Shown here: positions 27,931 to 38,700 of the stretch, piece after piece
Position numbering within the stretch: the stretch's first letter is position 1
Layout: every line of letters starts with the position of its first letter
Source of the DNA: CAIWHR01 sp963816925
Lineage (GTDB): Bacteria > Pseudomonadota > Gammaproteobacteria > Burkholderiales > Casimicrobiaceae
Reading direction: 5' to 3'
Assembly: GCA_963816925.1 (NCBI GenBank)
Contig: CAWFMY010000001.1
Location: 124,001-188,000 of the forward strand
DNA: 64,000 nt
The notes under the pieces: generated by a model
Database searches by the model: none
What the model saw: the letters and a program-made list of their open reading frames with translations, nothing else
Told to the model about the DNA's origin: nothing
Made by a program: the position numbers and the translations under genes

Positions 27931-29254
27931 CTTCCTCGACGTCGGCGTCGGTCAGCGTGCCGACCGCCGACTTGAGCCGCAACCAGCCGATCAGGTAGTT
28001 GAAGTACGCCTGCGCGAGGTCGCGCCGCGTCGAGTAGACGTTCTGCTGGACGTTCAGGACGTCGAGGAACGTGCGCACGCCGACCTCCTGCCCCAAGACG
28101 TTGGACTGGTACGCCGATTCCGCCGACAGCACCGCCTGCTCGAACGCCTTGACCGACGCGACGGCGCTGACGACGCCGGTGTAGCCGGTCTGCGCGAGCG
28201 TGAACGCCGTGCGGCGCGCGAACTCGAGATCCTGGCGCGCCTTGTCCTGCAGCGCGATCGCCTGCCGGACTTGCGAATCGACGAAGCCGCCCAGGTAGAT
28301 CGGAACCGCCACATTCACGCCGATGATGCCCTGGGTCGACGAGTTGGTTAATCCGAGGCTGACGGACCCGCCGGCGGAGTTCACGTAGCCGTAACTCGCC
28401 ACGAGGTCGAGGGTCGGATAGTGCCCCGCCTTGGCCTTGTCGATCTGCAGCGTGGCGATGTCGTAGTTCTTCTCGGACACCTTCACGTTGAGGTTGTCCG
28501 TGCGCGACCGGTCGACCCAGTACTGGAGGTTGTCGGGATCCGGCGGCACCGGCTTGAACCCGGTACCCACCCGCTTCAATTCCTTCGGGAAGCGCCCGAT
28601 GATCGCGCGCAGCGCCGTGATCTTGTTGTCGAGGTCGTTGCGCGTCGCGATCTCCTGCGCGACGATCTGGTCGTACTTGGCCTGCGCTTCGTTGGTATCC
28701 GTAATCGTCGCGACGCCGACCTCGAAGTTGCGCTTCGCCTGCGCGAGCGACTCGACGACGGCTTTTTTCTGGCTGTCGGCGAGCTCGACGTTGAACTGGG
28801 CGAGCAGCACGTCGAAGTACGCCTGCGCCACCCGGAGAATCAGGTCCTGCCGCGCGCTCTCCAGAACGTCGTTCGACTGCGCGACCTGCTGCTTCGCCTG
28901 GTCGAGCGTCACGATGTTCTGGTAGCGGAACAGCGGCTGCGACGCCGAAACGAGCGCGTTGTATTGCGTGTAGCCATGCGAGATATCGGTCTTCGGATCG
29001 GTGTTGACCGTCGCGTCGTACTGCTGCCGCGATACCCCGCCGGTCGCGGACGCATTCGGGAGCAGGCCCGCGCGCGCCTGCGGCACGGCTTCCTGCGTCG
29101 CCTGCCAGTTCGCCTGCGCGGACGCGATCGCCGGGTCGTTCGTCACGGCCTCGCGATAGATCTGCAACAGGTCCTCCGCGCGGACGGGGGCCGCGGCGAA
29201 CATTGCGCCGAGCGCAGCGGCGAGGGCGAAGGCAGCGAGGGGTCGATTCGTCAT
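27908..29254 (-). CDS. tolC: TolC-family outer-membrane efflux channel
   Basis: Outer-membrane trimeric channel for type I secretion and efflux. Signal peptide through VRA, then two TolC repeats of long helices; typical phrases are DLLQIYREAVTNDP at the mature N-terminus and VGVRTFLDVLNVQQNVYSTRRDLAQA near the end. 448 aa from ATG 29254; an in-frame ATG at 29272 would add six residues. Downstream of pcm and a rhodanese, an arrangement common in betaproteobacteria. Convergent and overlapping with waaA. Confidence 0.94.
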   Translation of the reverse strand: MTNRPLAAFALAAALGAMFAAAPVRAEDLLQIYREAVTNDPAIASAQANWQATQEAVPQARAGLLPNASATGGVSRQQYDATVNTDPKTDISHGYTQYNALVSASQPLFRYQNIVTLDQAKQQVAQSNDVLESARQDLILRVAQAYFDVLLAQFNVELADSQKKAVVESLAQAKRNFEVGVATITDTNEAQAKYDQIVAQEIATRNDLDNKITALRAIIGRFPKELKRVGTGFKPVPPDPDNLQYWVDRSRTDNLNVKVSEKNYDIATLQIDKAKAGHYPTLDLVASYGYVNSAGGSVSLGLTNSSTQGIIGVNVAVPIYLGGFVDSQVRQAIALQDKARQDLEFARRTAFTLAQTGYTGVVSAVASVKAFEQAVLSAESAYQSNVLGQEVGVRTFLDVLNVQQNVYSTRRDLAQAYFNYLIGWLRLKSAVGTLTDADVEEVNRQLRG

Positions 29255-29301
29255 ATGCGTTCCGTCATTCATGCAAGTCACTTTTCCTGGCGCGCGGAAT
29301 T

Positions 29302-29628
29302 TCAATAGCGCCTCATCGTCGGGTCGACATCCACCGCCCATTCCTCGACGCCACCGCGGAGGTTGTAGACGTCGACGAACCCGCTTTGCAGCAGCATCGC
29401 CGCCGCATGCCAGCTGCGGTTGCCGTGGTGACACACGATCACCAGCGGCCGGTCGCCGGGCACCTCGGCGCAACGCGCAGCGAGCTGCCCGAGCGGAATC
29501 GGGACCGAACCTTCGATGCGGCAGTAGTCGAATTCCCACGGCTCGCGCACGTCGATCAGCACGGGCTGCGTCCGCGTCGTGTCGGCCAGCCAGCTCCTGA
29601 GTTCGGCGGGCCCGAGTTCCGGAATCAA
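29302..29628 (-). CDS. Single-domain rhodanese-like protein
   Basis: 108 aa, one rhodanese domain: LIDVREPWEFDYCRI, then the active-site loop VCHHGNRSWHAA. The loop has His-His where the catalytic cysteine is followed (C-H-H-G-N-R), so the cysteine nucleophile is present. I place the start at TTG 29628, which overlaps the pcm stop by four bases (TTGA); no ATG lies in frame nearby. Between pcm and tolC in one operon. Substrate unknown. Confidence 0.85.
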   Translation of the reverse strand: MIPELGPAELRSWLADTTRTQPVLIDVREPWEFDYCRIEGSVPIPLGQLAARCAEVPGDRPLVIVCHHGNRSWHAAAMLLQSGFVDVYNLRGGVEEWAVDVDPTMRRY

Positions 29629-30276
29629 AACCTGAACCGTGAAGGGGCCTCGGCGTTCCGCAGCGGCGCGATCACGGTTTCGAAGAGGTCCTGCTCGGTC
29701 ACCGATCCCGGGGCCACCCAGCGCACCATCCTCGCGGTCATTGCCGGCGCTTCCCCGACCACCGCGAAGATGCGGCCGCCCGGCTTCAGCTGCTTCACGA
29801 CCGAGTCGGGAAGGATCGGCGTCGAGCCGGTGAGCACGATGGCATCGTAGGGCAGCGTTCCCCACCCGCGCGCGCCATCGCCCACGGCGACCTCGAGCTC
29901 CGTCAGCCCCGCGCGCGCGAGTCGGCTGTTTCGCCTCGGCCGCGAGCCCGGCGTCGATCTCGACGCTGGTCACGCGCGCATTCCTGCTCGCCATCAGCGC
30001 GGTGAGGTAACCGCTGCCCGTCCCGATCTCGAGAACGCTCTCGCCGGGCACGAGCTTCAGCTCCTGCACGACGCGGGCTTCCATTTTCGGCGTCCACATC
30101 CGCTCGCCGCCCGGCAGCGGTATCTCGAGGTCCGCGAACGCCAGCATCCGGTAGGCCGCCGGAACGAATTCCTCGCGCCGGACGGTGAACAGCAGGTCGA
30201 GGACCTCCGGATCCAGCACCTCCCAGGTGCGGATCTGCTGCTCGACCATGTTGAATCGTGCCTGCTCGGTGTCCAT
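29625..30276 (-). CDS. pcm: Protein-L-isoaspartate O-methyltransferase (one frameshift)
   Basis: SAM-dependent repair methyltransferase. N-terminal MVEQQIRTWEVLD, SAM motif VLEIGTGSGYLTAL. The frame breaks near 29928; removing one extra base joins AAEAKQRLARAG to LTELEVAVGDGARGWGTLPYDAIVLTG and ends with SRFRF at the stop 29625-29627. Corrected length is 216 aa, normal. Without correction the open frame runs into the rhodanese gene and looks like a pcm-rhodanese fusion, which it is not. Confidence 0.9.
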
Positions 30277-30311
30277 GCGGCGCCTGCAGCCGTCGTGCGA
30301 AACCGCGCACC

Positions 30312-30330
30312 AATTGACCGCCGGTCATTT
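30312..30330. promoter_or_regulatory. 19-bp near-perfect palindrome upstream of pcm, TetR-type operator candidate
   Basis: The core TGACCGCCGGTCA (30315-30327) is a perfect 13-bp palindrome, extending to 19 bp with one mismatched pair. On the minus strand CATAAT lies just upstream, so the site would overlap the start of a pcm-rhodanese-tolC transcript. A related GACC-N3-GGTC lies before the efflux adaptor gene. The regulator class is inferred from shape; no regulator gene is in the window. Confidence 0.45.
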
Positions 30331-30378
30331 ATTATGCTTACCATCATTATCGCATGTCAACCGGACTCGCCTCCTGCA

Positions 30379-33300
30379 TCAGTCGGCGGGCCCGTGCCCG
30401 CCTTCGGGCGCCATGGCCACGGCCGCGTGGCGCGCGGCGCGCGCTGCGCGCTTCGCCTTGCGGCGTTCGGCCCAGCCATCGAGATAGCTGTAGATGACCG
30501 GGACGACGATCAGCGTCAGCAGCGTCGACGTGATCACGCCGCCGATGATCGCGCGCCCCATCGGCGCCTGCGTCTCGCCGCTCTCACCGAGACCGAGCGC
30601 CAGCGGCAGCATGCCGAAGACCATCGCCGCCGTGGTCATCAGGATCGGCCGCAGCCGCACCTGCCCCGCGGTCAGCAGCGAGTCGTGCAGGCTTGCGCCG
30701 CGCGCGGCGCGTGCGGTTGGCGAAGTCGACGAGCAGGATGGCGTTCTTGGTGACAAGACCCATCAGCATGACGAAGCCGATCATCGACAGGATGTTGAGC
30801 GACGTTCCGGTGAGGAGGAGCGCGAGCAGCACGCCGATCAGCGTGAACGGCAGCGACATCATGATCGCGACCGGCTGCGTGAAGCTCGAGAACTGCGAAG
30901 CAAGCACGAGATAGATGAATATGACGGCGAGACCCAGGGCGGCGAGCAGCGCGCTGAAGGATTCCTGCGTGTCCTCCTGCTGCCCGGCCACAACGAAGCG
31001 ATAGCCGGGCGGAAGCTCCGTGGCCTTCATGATCTTGCCGATATCGTCACTGACGTTGCCGGCGCCGCGCCCTTCCACGTTCGCGTAGAGGGCGACCCGC
31101 CGCTGCAGATCCTGCCGCTTGATGATCTGCGGGCTCGTCGTCTCGACGATTTCGGCGACCTGCCGCAGCGGCACCATGCGCAGCTCGCCCGCGGGCCCCC
31201 GCTTGCTGGTCGACAGATAGAGATTGCCGATGCCCGAGGCAAGCCTCCGGTCCTCCTTCGGCAGCTGCACGTTGACCTCGTAATTCTGTCCGTCCGGCCC
31301 GAGCCAATAGCTCACCGTGTCGCCGGCGAGCAGCGTGCGGATCGACGACCCGACCTGCTGCACCGTCACGCCGAGGTCGGCGGCCGCGTCGTTGTTGAGG
31401 CGGATCGACAGCGCGGGCGTCGCCGCCTTCTCCGACGTTTCCATGTCGGCGACGCCGGGGACCTTCGCCACTTTCTCCGCGAAGTCGTTGATGAGGGTCT
31501 TCAGCGTGTCCGGGTCCGGGCCGAGCAGATTCACCCAGATCGGGCGGTCATAGCCGAGCGCGAGCTCGATGCCCGGGATCGGCTTCAGCGCCGCCCTGAT
31601 CGCGCGCTCGAGGTCCTTTTGCGACCGATTGCGCTGGCCGCGATCGACGAGCCGCAGGTTGACGCGCGCGTAATTGCGTCCGTCCTGCGTCCCGACCGTC
31701 GTCATGGCGAGCGCGATTTCAGGAAACGTCTTCAGCGCCTCTTCGACGTCGCGCACCTTGCCGTCCGTGTACTCGAGGCTCGTGCCCACGGCCGTATTGA
31801 GCCTGAGGGAGATAAAGCTCTCGTCGACCTGCGGCTGGAACTCCTTCTCGATGAACGGGAGGATCCCGAAGCTCGCGACGAAGATCGCTGCCGCGAGCAG
31901 GAGCACGACACCGCGGTGACCGATCGCCCATTCGAGCATGCGGCCGTAGACCCGATGCACCCGCTCGACGACGCCCTCGATACGATCCATGAACCGGCCG
32001 AGCCAGGGCACGCGGCGAAACCGCGAACCGGGCGGATCGTGCCAGACCGACGACAGCATCGGGTCGAGCGTGAAGCTCACGAACAGACTCACGAGCACGG
32101 CGACCGCGACCGTGAGGCCGAACTGGAAGAAGAACTGGCCGATGATGCCTTTCATGAACGCGATGGGCACGAACACGGCCACGATCGCGAACGTGGTCGC
32201 CATCACGGCGAGCCCGATCTCGTCGGTGCCCTCGCGCGCCGCGACCGGGTGCGTCTTGCCCATGCCCAGGTGGCGCACGATGTTCTCGCGCACGACGATG
32301 GCATCGTCGATGAGGAGGCCGATGCACAGCGACAGCGCCATCAGCGTCATCATGTTGAGCGTGAAGCCGAAAGCGTAGAGCGCGATGAACGTCGCGATCA
32401 CCGCGATCGGCAGTGTGAGCCCGGTGATGATCGTGCTCCGCCAGGAGTGGAGGAACAGGAAGACGATCAGCACCGTGAGGAGCGCGCCTTCGAGTATCGT
32501 GCTCTTGACGCGGTCGATGCTCTTCTGCACCTGATCGGCCTGCGAGTAGACGAGCCGCACTTCCACGTCCGACGGCAAGCGCGACTTCAACGACTCGAGC
32601 GCGGCGTTGACGGACGCGCCCGTCTCGACGATGTTGGCGTCCTGCGCCCTTGCGGATGTCGATCGTGATCGACGGGCGCCCGTTGATGCGCGAGATCGAG
32701 TCCTGCTCCTTCTCCCCGTCGATGACGTCGGCGACCTGCGACAGGTAGATCGGGACGCCCATCTGCTGCGCGACGACGACGCGCGCGAATTGCGCCGGGT
32801 CCTTGATCTTGCCCTCGACCCGCACCACTGCGTCGTTCTGACCGCGGGTGATCCGCCCGGCCGGCACGTCCTGATTCGCGTTCTGGATCGCGGTGATCAC
32901 CTGATCGACGCCGATGCCGAGCGCGTTGAGCGCGGTGGGCTTGATCTGGATCAGGATCTGCCGCGTGACGCGCCCGTTGACGACGATCTGCGCGACGCCG
33001 GGGATGTTCTCCAGCGCCTTGACGATGGTCTGGTCCGTGAGCGACGTGAGCTCGCGCAGGTCGACCGTCGGGGAAAGAACGGCGAGCGACACGGTCGGCC
33101 TGTTGTCCTCGATCTCGACCCGGATCACTTGCGGGTCCTTGACGTCGCGCGGGAACGTCGGCTCGCACCAGCGCAATCTTGTCGCGAGCGTCCTGTATCG
33201 CGCGGGTGACATCGGTGCCTTGGCGGAACTCGACGAACACCTGACTTTGGCCTTCGCGCGAATTCGAATAGATCCGCTTGACGCCCGAAACGGTGTTGAC

Positions 33301-33510
33301 GGCGTTTTCGATCGGCTTGGTGACGTCCGCTTCGACGACCTCGGGCGAGGCGCCCGGGTAGACCGTCTCGATATCGACGAATGGCAGCGTCACGTCGGGC
33401 ATCTGCTCGACGCGCAGCCGCGCGTACGAAAACATGCCGAGCACGACGATGCCGACCATCACCATCGTGGCGAATACCGGGTTCCGGATCGAGACTCGCG
33501 TAATCCACAT
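30379..33510 (-). CDS. RND efflux pump inner-membrane transporter (three frameshifts)
   Basis: HAE1/AcrB-type proton-driven exporter. Starts MWITRVSIRNPVFATMVMVG at ATG 33510, with the Shine-Dalgarno GGAGG eight bases upstream. Conserved phrases are spread over three frames: VEQMPDVTLPFVDIETVYPG, LLIDDAIVVRENIVRH with the proton-relay aspartates in helix 4, FMKGIIGQFFFQFG, and GLVTKNAILLVDFANR. The frame moves near 33170, 32645 and 30715; each fits one inserted base, so the total restores the frame and gives about 1042 aa. Operon with the adaptor upstream; tolC lies beyond pcm and could serve as its exit duct. Confidence 0.92.
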
Positions 33511-33533
33511 GGTCGTTTTCCTCCGGTGGCTCT

Positions 33534-34725
33534 TCAGCCGGCGACCTGCGTCGAGCCGGACGTCGGCGCCGATGCGGGAATCGGGCCCGATCGACGGTGC
33601 CTTGACCACGGCGGGCGCGCCGTCCTTCAGGTTGTCGAACTTCGCGCCCAGCACCGGCGTCTCCGCCGGCAGCGCCGTCCTGATCTCGACGCGCCCGGCG
33701 GCGTCGTCGCGCGCCCCGGTCATGACGATACGCTTGACGAGCTTGCCGCCCTCGACGGTCCACACGAATGTCTGGCCGCCCTCGACGCGTATCGCCGTTG
33801 CCGGCAGCGTCGCGACCGGCGTGCTCGCGGACAGCGCGATCCGGCCCGTCGCGAACATCCCGCCGCGCAACGCGGCGTCGGTGTTCGGGATGCCGACGTA
33901 GACGAGAAACGAGCGCGTGCCCGGCTCGGTCGCCGGGTTGATCCGCTCGACGTGGCCCGAAAAACGGCGATCGCCGAAGCCGTCGATGGCGAGCTCGACG
34001 GACTTGCCGATCGCGAGCTCGGGGACGTCGGTCGCCGGCACCGCGGCCTGCAATTCCATGTCCTTCAGGTCGACGATGGTGACGAGCGGCGAATCGAACG
34101 CGACCTTTTCGCCCGGCTGGACGTGGCGCTTGGCGACCACGCCGCTCAGCGGCGACACCGCGACCGCATCCTTCAGCGCGTTGCGCGCGATCTGGACCTG
34201 CGCCTCGGCGGACTTGAGCGACCCCTGAGCGACGTTGTAGCTCGACTCGGAGTTGTCGAAGGCGTTCTGCGAGATGAAGTTCTGCTTCAGCAGCGTCTGG
34301 TTGGTCGTGCGGGTCTTCTCGGCCAGCGCGAGCTGCGCCTTGGCCGATTCCAGCGCGCCGATGCGCTCGATGAGCTTCGCGTCGAGATCGGCGGTGTCGA
34401 TGCGCGCGAGGATCTGTCCCGCCTGGACCGTCTCGCCTTCGCGCACGGTGACCTGGCGCACGTCCCCGGAAACCTTCGCCTTGACGGTCGCCTGCCGCAC
34501 CGGCTGGATCGCGCCCGAGACCGGGAGCCAGCGGGAGAGCGGACGCTGTTCGACCTGCGCGAGGTCGGCCGGCGAGAACTCCAGGGCGACCACCGCCGGG
34601 GCCTTGCCGCCGTCCCCGCCGTCCTTCTTGGCGAGGCGCATCGCCACGCTGCCCCCTACGGCACCGATGACGAGCGTGATCACCATGAGGATGATCACCC
34701 GCCGGCGCGTGAATCGCTTTGCCAT
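33534..34725 (-). CDS. RND efflux periplasmic adaptor (membrane fusion protein)
   Basis: Joins the RND pump to an outer-membrane channel. N-terminal basic residues and one membrane helix (MAKRFTRRRVIILMVITLVIGAVGG region), a split lipoyl/barrel-sandwich domain (VTVREGETVQAGQILARID and SPLSGVVAKRHVQPGEKVA), an alpha-helical hairpin between them, and a beta-barrel. As given the frame has no stop and runs straight into the pump gene. A single inserted base near 33545 would end the protein at TGA 33536-33534 (QVAG), which I prefer given the other indels. About 396 aa. Confidence 0.85.
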
Positions 34726-34741
34726 GCTTACCCCCCAAGTC

Positions 34742-34752
34742 GACCACCGGTC
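34742..34752. promoter_or_regulatory. GACC-N3-GGTC half-symmetric site before the efflux adaptor
   Basis: GACCACCGGTC, 17 bp upstream of the adaptor ATG. Ten of eleven bases match the centre of the palindrome at 30315-30327. Possible shared operator; weak on its own because the sequence is GC-rich. Confidence 0.25.
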
Positions 34753-34776
34753 CGGCGATCTCTTTCCATTGCACAA

Positions 34777-34801
34777 GCCGGCCCGGGTTGGCCGGGCCGG
34801 C
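34777..34801. other. Strong GC hairpin in the adaptor leader
   Basis: Perfect 10-bp arms GCCGGCCCGG and CCGGGCCGGC around a five-base loop. No T-tract follows on either strand, so it is not an intrinsic terminator by itself; it may be a structured leader element of the efflux mRNA. Confidence 0.5.
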
Positions 34802-34870
34802 CGGATTCAGCTCGTTCGTCCTGCGTCCCCTTGGGACTGGTGTTCGTCCCGCTTGGATGCGCGGAGACGT

Positions 34871-34889
34871 CCTTTCGGATTCGGAAAGG
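34871..34889. promoter_or_regulatory. 19-bp near-perfect palindrome between efflux and liv genes
   Basis: CCTTTCGGATTCGGAAAGG pairs at eight of nine positions around a central T. A small CTAG-T-CTAG palindrome follows at 34893-34901. It lies between the divergent adaptor and livK genes and could be an operator for either one. Confidence 0.4.
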
Positions 34890-35012
34890 CGCCTAGTCTA
34901 GTGGCCGGCCGAAATATGGCAAAGGGCGCTGCGACGGAATGCGCCCCGGCGCGACAGGCGGCGGAACCGGGGCGCGGGGAGGCGGTCGCCCGTTTCCGGG
35001 CCAGCATGCGCA

Positions 35013-35042
35013 TTGACACGGGACGCGCGCAGGGCAAATAAT
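35013..35042 (+). promoter_or_regulatory. Candidate sigma-70 promoter of livK
   Basis: A perfect TTGACA (35013-35018) and AATAAT (35037-35042), 18 bp apart, about 45 bp before the livK ATG. The gene has the ribosome-binding site GCGGAGA. This is the best promoter match in the window. Confidence 0.55.
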
Positions 35043-35087
35043 TGTCTGTTGCCCATTCGGCCAACCCCTTTTCAGCGGAGAAAATAG

Positions 35088-36392
35088 ATGAACGTAACGC
35101 ACAAGCTCGGCCTGACCGTCGTCGCGGCGGCCGTGCTCGCCCTGTACGGCTGCGGTAAGGAAGAACCCAAGAAGGCCGCCGAGGCCCCGAAGGCCCCGGC
35201 AGCGGCTGCGGAAGAAGTCGTGGTCGTCAAGATCGGCCATGCGGGACCGTTGACAGGCGGCATCGCCCACCTCGGCAAGGACGACGAAAACGGCGTCCAT
35301 CTCGCGCTCGACGAGGCCACCGAGCGGAAGGTCAAGATCGGCGGCAAGACGATCAAGTTCGAAATGATGAGCGAAGACGACCAGGCCGACCCGAAGATGG
35401 GACCGACCATCGCCCAGAAGTTCGTCGACGCCAAGGTCGCCGGCGTGGTCGGCCACCTCAACTCGGGCGTCACCATTCCCGCCTCGGCCGTCTACAACCA
35501 GGCCGGTATCCCGGTGATCTCCGGCTCGGCGACGAATCCGAAACTGACCGAGCAGGGCTTCAAGGTCGTGTTCCGCACCGTCGGCCGCGACGACCAGCAA
35601 GGTCCCGCCATCGCCGCCTACATGGCGAATGAAATGAAGGCGAAGAAGGTCGCGATCGCCGACGACGCCACCGCCTACGGCGAAGGCCTCGCCAACGAAG
35701 TCGAGAAGACGTTGAAGGCCGCGGGCGTGCAGGTCGTGACGCGCGAAAAGACGAACGACAAGGCGACCGACTTCAAGGCGATCCTGACCAAGATGAAGGG
35801 CAAGAACCCGGACGCCATCTTCTACGGCGGCATGGACGCAACGGGCGGCCCGATGATCAAGCAGGCCCGCGAGCTCGGCATCAAGAGCGTGTTCGCGTTC
35901 GGCGACGGCGCGTGCACGAGCGAGATGTCGAAGCTCGGCGGCGCGGCGTCCGAGGGGATGATCTGCTCGCAGGCGGGGATCCCGACGCAGATGGCTTCGC
36001 CGGAGTTCCAGAAGGCGTTCAACGCGAAGTACGGCGAGGTCAAGCAGTACGCGCCGTTCTTCTACGACGCCGCCAAGATCCTGATCGCCGCGATGCAGCA
36101 CGCGGACTCGACCGATCCGGCCAAGTATCTGCCGGAACTCGCCAAGATCAAGTTCGACGGCGCGACGGGTCACATCGAGTTCGACGACAAGGGCGACCGC
36201 AAGGACGCCGAAATGACGATCTTCCAGATGAAGGGCGGAAACGTCGTTCCGGTCGCGATCATCAAGGCCGGCAAGACCACGATGGTCGCGCAAGCCCCGG
36301 CGGCAGCGCCCGCGGCGGCCCCTGCGGCCGCACCGGCCACCGCTCCGGCGATGGCCCCCGCAGCGGAGCCGGCGAAGGAAAAAGGCAAATAA
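35088..36392 (+). CDS. livK: Branched-chain amino-acid-type ABC transporter substrate-binding protein
   Basis: Periplasmic binding protein of the Leu/Ile/Val (HAAT) importer family. The N-terminal signal ends in LYGC, a probable lipobox, so the protein may be lipid-anchored, followed by a Lys/Ala/Pro linker. The periplasmic-binding fold runs from about residue 45 to 395 with GHAGPLTGGIAHLGKDDENG, GHLNSGVTIPASAVY and GIPVISGSATNP, typical ligand-site segments. Unusually, the last 36 residues are an Ala/Pro-rich tail (repeats of AAAP) ending in AKEKGK. Ligand could be branched-chain amino acids, amides or related compounds; not decidable here. Confidence 0.9.
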   Translation: MNVTHKLGLTVVAAAVLALYGCGKEEPKKAAEAPKAPAAAAEEVVVVKIGHAGPLTGGIAHLGKDDENGVHLALDEATERKVKIGGKTIKFEMMSEDDQADPKMGPTIAQKFVDAKVAGVVGHLNSGVTIPASAVYNQAGIPVISGSATNPKLTEQGFKVVFRTVGRDDQQGPAIAAYMANEMKAKKVAIADDATAYGEGLANEVEKTLKAAGVQVVTREKTNDKATDFKAILTKMKGKNPDAIFYGGMDATGGPMIKQARELGIKSVFAFGDGACTSEMSKLGGAASEGMICSQAGIPTQMASPEFQKAFNAKYGEVKQYAPFFYDAAKILIAAMQHADSTDPAKYLPELAKIKFDGATGHIEFDDKGDRKDAEMTIFQMKGGNVVPVAIIKAGKTTMVAQAPAAAPAAAPAAAPATAPAMAPAAEPAKEKGK

Positions 36393-36420
36393 GGGGCAAG
36401 TAAGCACCCGGGAAGAGCAC

Positions 36421-36474
36421 GCGAAACTCGTGTTTCGCAGCGGAAAACGGCGTCCTCCGGGGCGCCGTTTTTTT
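36421..36474 (+). terminator. Rho-independent terminator between livK and livH
   Basis: Arms AAAACGGCG (36444-36452) and CGCCGTTTT (36463-36471) around a 10-base loop, with T's running from 36468 to 36474. A second perfect hairpin, GCGAAAC-TCGT-GTTTCGC, lies just before at 36421-36438. It would leave most transcripts with livK alone, giving more binding protein than membrane parts. Confidence 0.85.
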
Positions 36475-36607
36475 GTATCCGCCTCGAGCCGCCGCACTGC
36501 GAGGGCTGCGAAAGCGGATCAGGGGGATTGCCCTCGCGCGCGCCCACCCGCACAATCGCCGGCGACCCGCCGAAAAATGTGCCGCACGGGGGGTTCGACG
36601 GGGACTC

Positions 36608-37612
36608 GTGGACATCTTCCTGCAGCAAGTCGTCAACGGCCTCACGCTGGGCAGCGTGTACGCCGTGGTCGCGCTCGGCTACACCATGGTGTACGGCATC
36701 ATCCAGCTCATCAACTTCGCGCACGGCGAAGTCGTGATGATCGGCGCGATGACGGCCTTCACGGTGATCAACGCGCTCGCCGGTACCCACGTCGGTCTGC
36801 CGCCGTTCGCCATCGTGCTCGCCGGCGTGCTCGTCGCGATCCCCGTCTGCATGGGCGTCGGGTTCACGCTCGAACGCGCCGCCTACCGGCCCCTGCGTAA
36901 CGCGCCGCGCCTCGCCCCGCTGATCACGGCGATCGGTCTCTCGATCATCCTGCAGCATCTCGCGATGATCATCTGGAGCCGCAATCCGCTGCCGTTCCCG
37001 CAGATCATCACCGTGCATCCCTACCACGTCACCGGCAACCCGGACGGCGCGACGATCACCAATGTGCAGATCGCGATCATCCTCACGTCGGTGGCGATGA
37101 TGGCCGGGCTGCTCGCGCTCGTTTACCGGACAAAGCTCGGCATCGCGATGCGCGCGACCTCGCAGAACCAGGCGGTGGCCGGCCTGATGGGCATCAACAT
37201 CAACACCGTGATCTCGCTGACCTTCGTCATCGGGGCGGCGCTCGGCGCGATGGCCGGCGTGATGGTGGGCACCTACTACGGCATTGCGCAGTACCAGATG
37301 GGCTTCATCCTCGGCCTCAAGGCGTTTTCCGCCGCGGTGCTGGGGGGCATCGGCAACCTCGCCGGCGCGATGCTGGGGGGCGTTCTGCTCGGCCTCATCG
37401 AGGCGCTGGGCGCGGGATACGTCGGAGATCTCACCAACCTGTGCCAGCTGTCGTCCTGGTCGGACGCGATCGCCGAGCGCTGCGTCAACGACCCCAACCT
37501 CACGCTGTTCGGCAGCAATTACCAGGATGTGTTCGCGTTCCTCGTCCTGATCGCGGTGCTCATATTCCGCCCGTCCGGCCTGCTCGGCGAGCGCGTCAGC
37601 GATCGCGCCTAG
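36608..37612 (+). CDS. livH: Branched-chain amino-acid ABC transporter permease LivH
   Basis: Inner-membrane permease with about eight membrane helices. Typical phrases are VVNGLTLGSVYAVVALGYTMVYG at the N-terminus, LINFAHGEVVMIGA, and KAFSAAVLGGIGNLAGAMLGG near the end. I start at GTG 36608 (VDIFLQQ); the frame is open from 36473 but that part overlaps the terminator. 334 aa. Contains an insertion with several cysteines near 285-300 (LCQLSSW, ERCVND) before the last helix. Confidence 0.94.
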   Translation: MDIFLQQVVNGLTLGSVYAVVALGYTMVYGIIQLINFAHGEVVMIGAMTAFTVINALAGTHVGLPPFAIVLAGVLVAIPVCMGVGFTLERAAYRPLRNAPRLAPLITAIGLSIILQHLAMIIWSRNPLPFPQIITVHPYHVTGNPDGATITNVQIAIILTSVAMMAGLLALVYRTKLGIAMRATSQNQAVAGLMGININTVISLTFVIGAALGAMAGVMVGTYYGIAQYQMGFILGLKAFSAAVLGGIGNLAGAMLGGVLLGLIEALGAGYVGDLTNLCQLSSWSDAIAERCVNDPNLTLFGSNYQDVFAFLVLIAVLIFRPSGLLGERVSDRA

Positions 37613-37617
37613 ACCCC

Positions 37618-38696
<1,079 letters not shown>

Positions 38697-38700
<4 letters not shown>

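Noticed and set aside
29302..30276. Apparent pcm-rhodanese fusion protein
   Set aside because: Created by a single inserted base near 29928; the segment between the domains is nonsense in that frame and the true pcm C-terminus lies in another frame.
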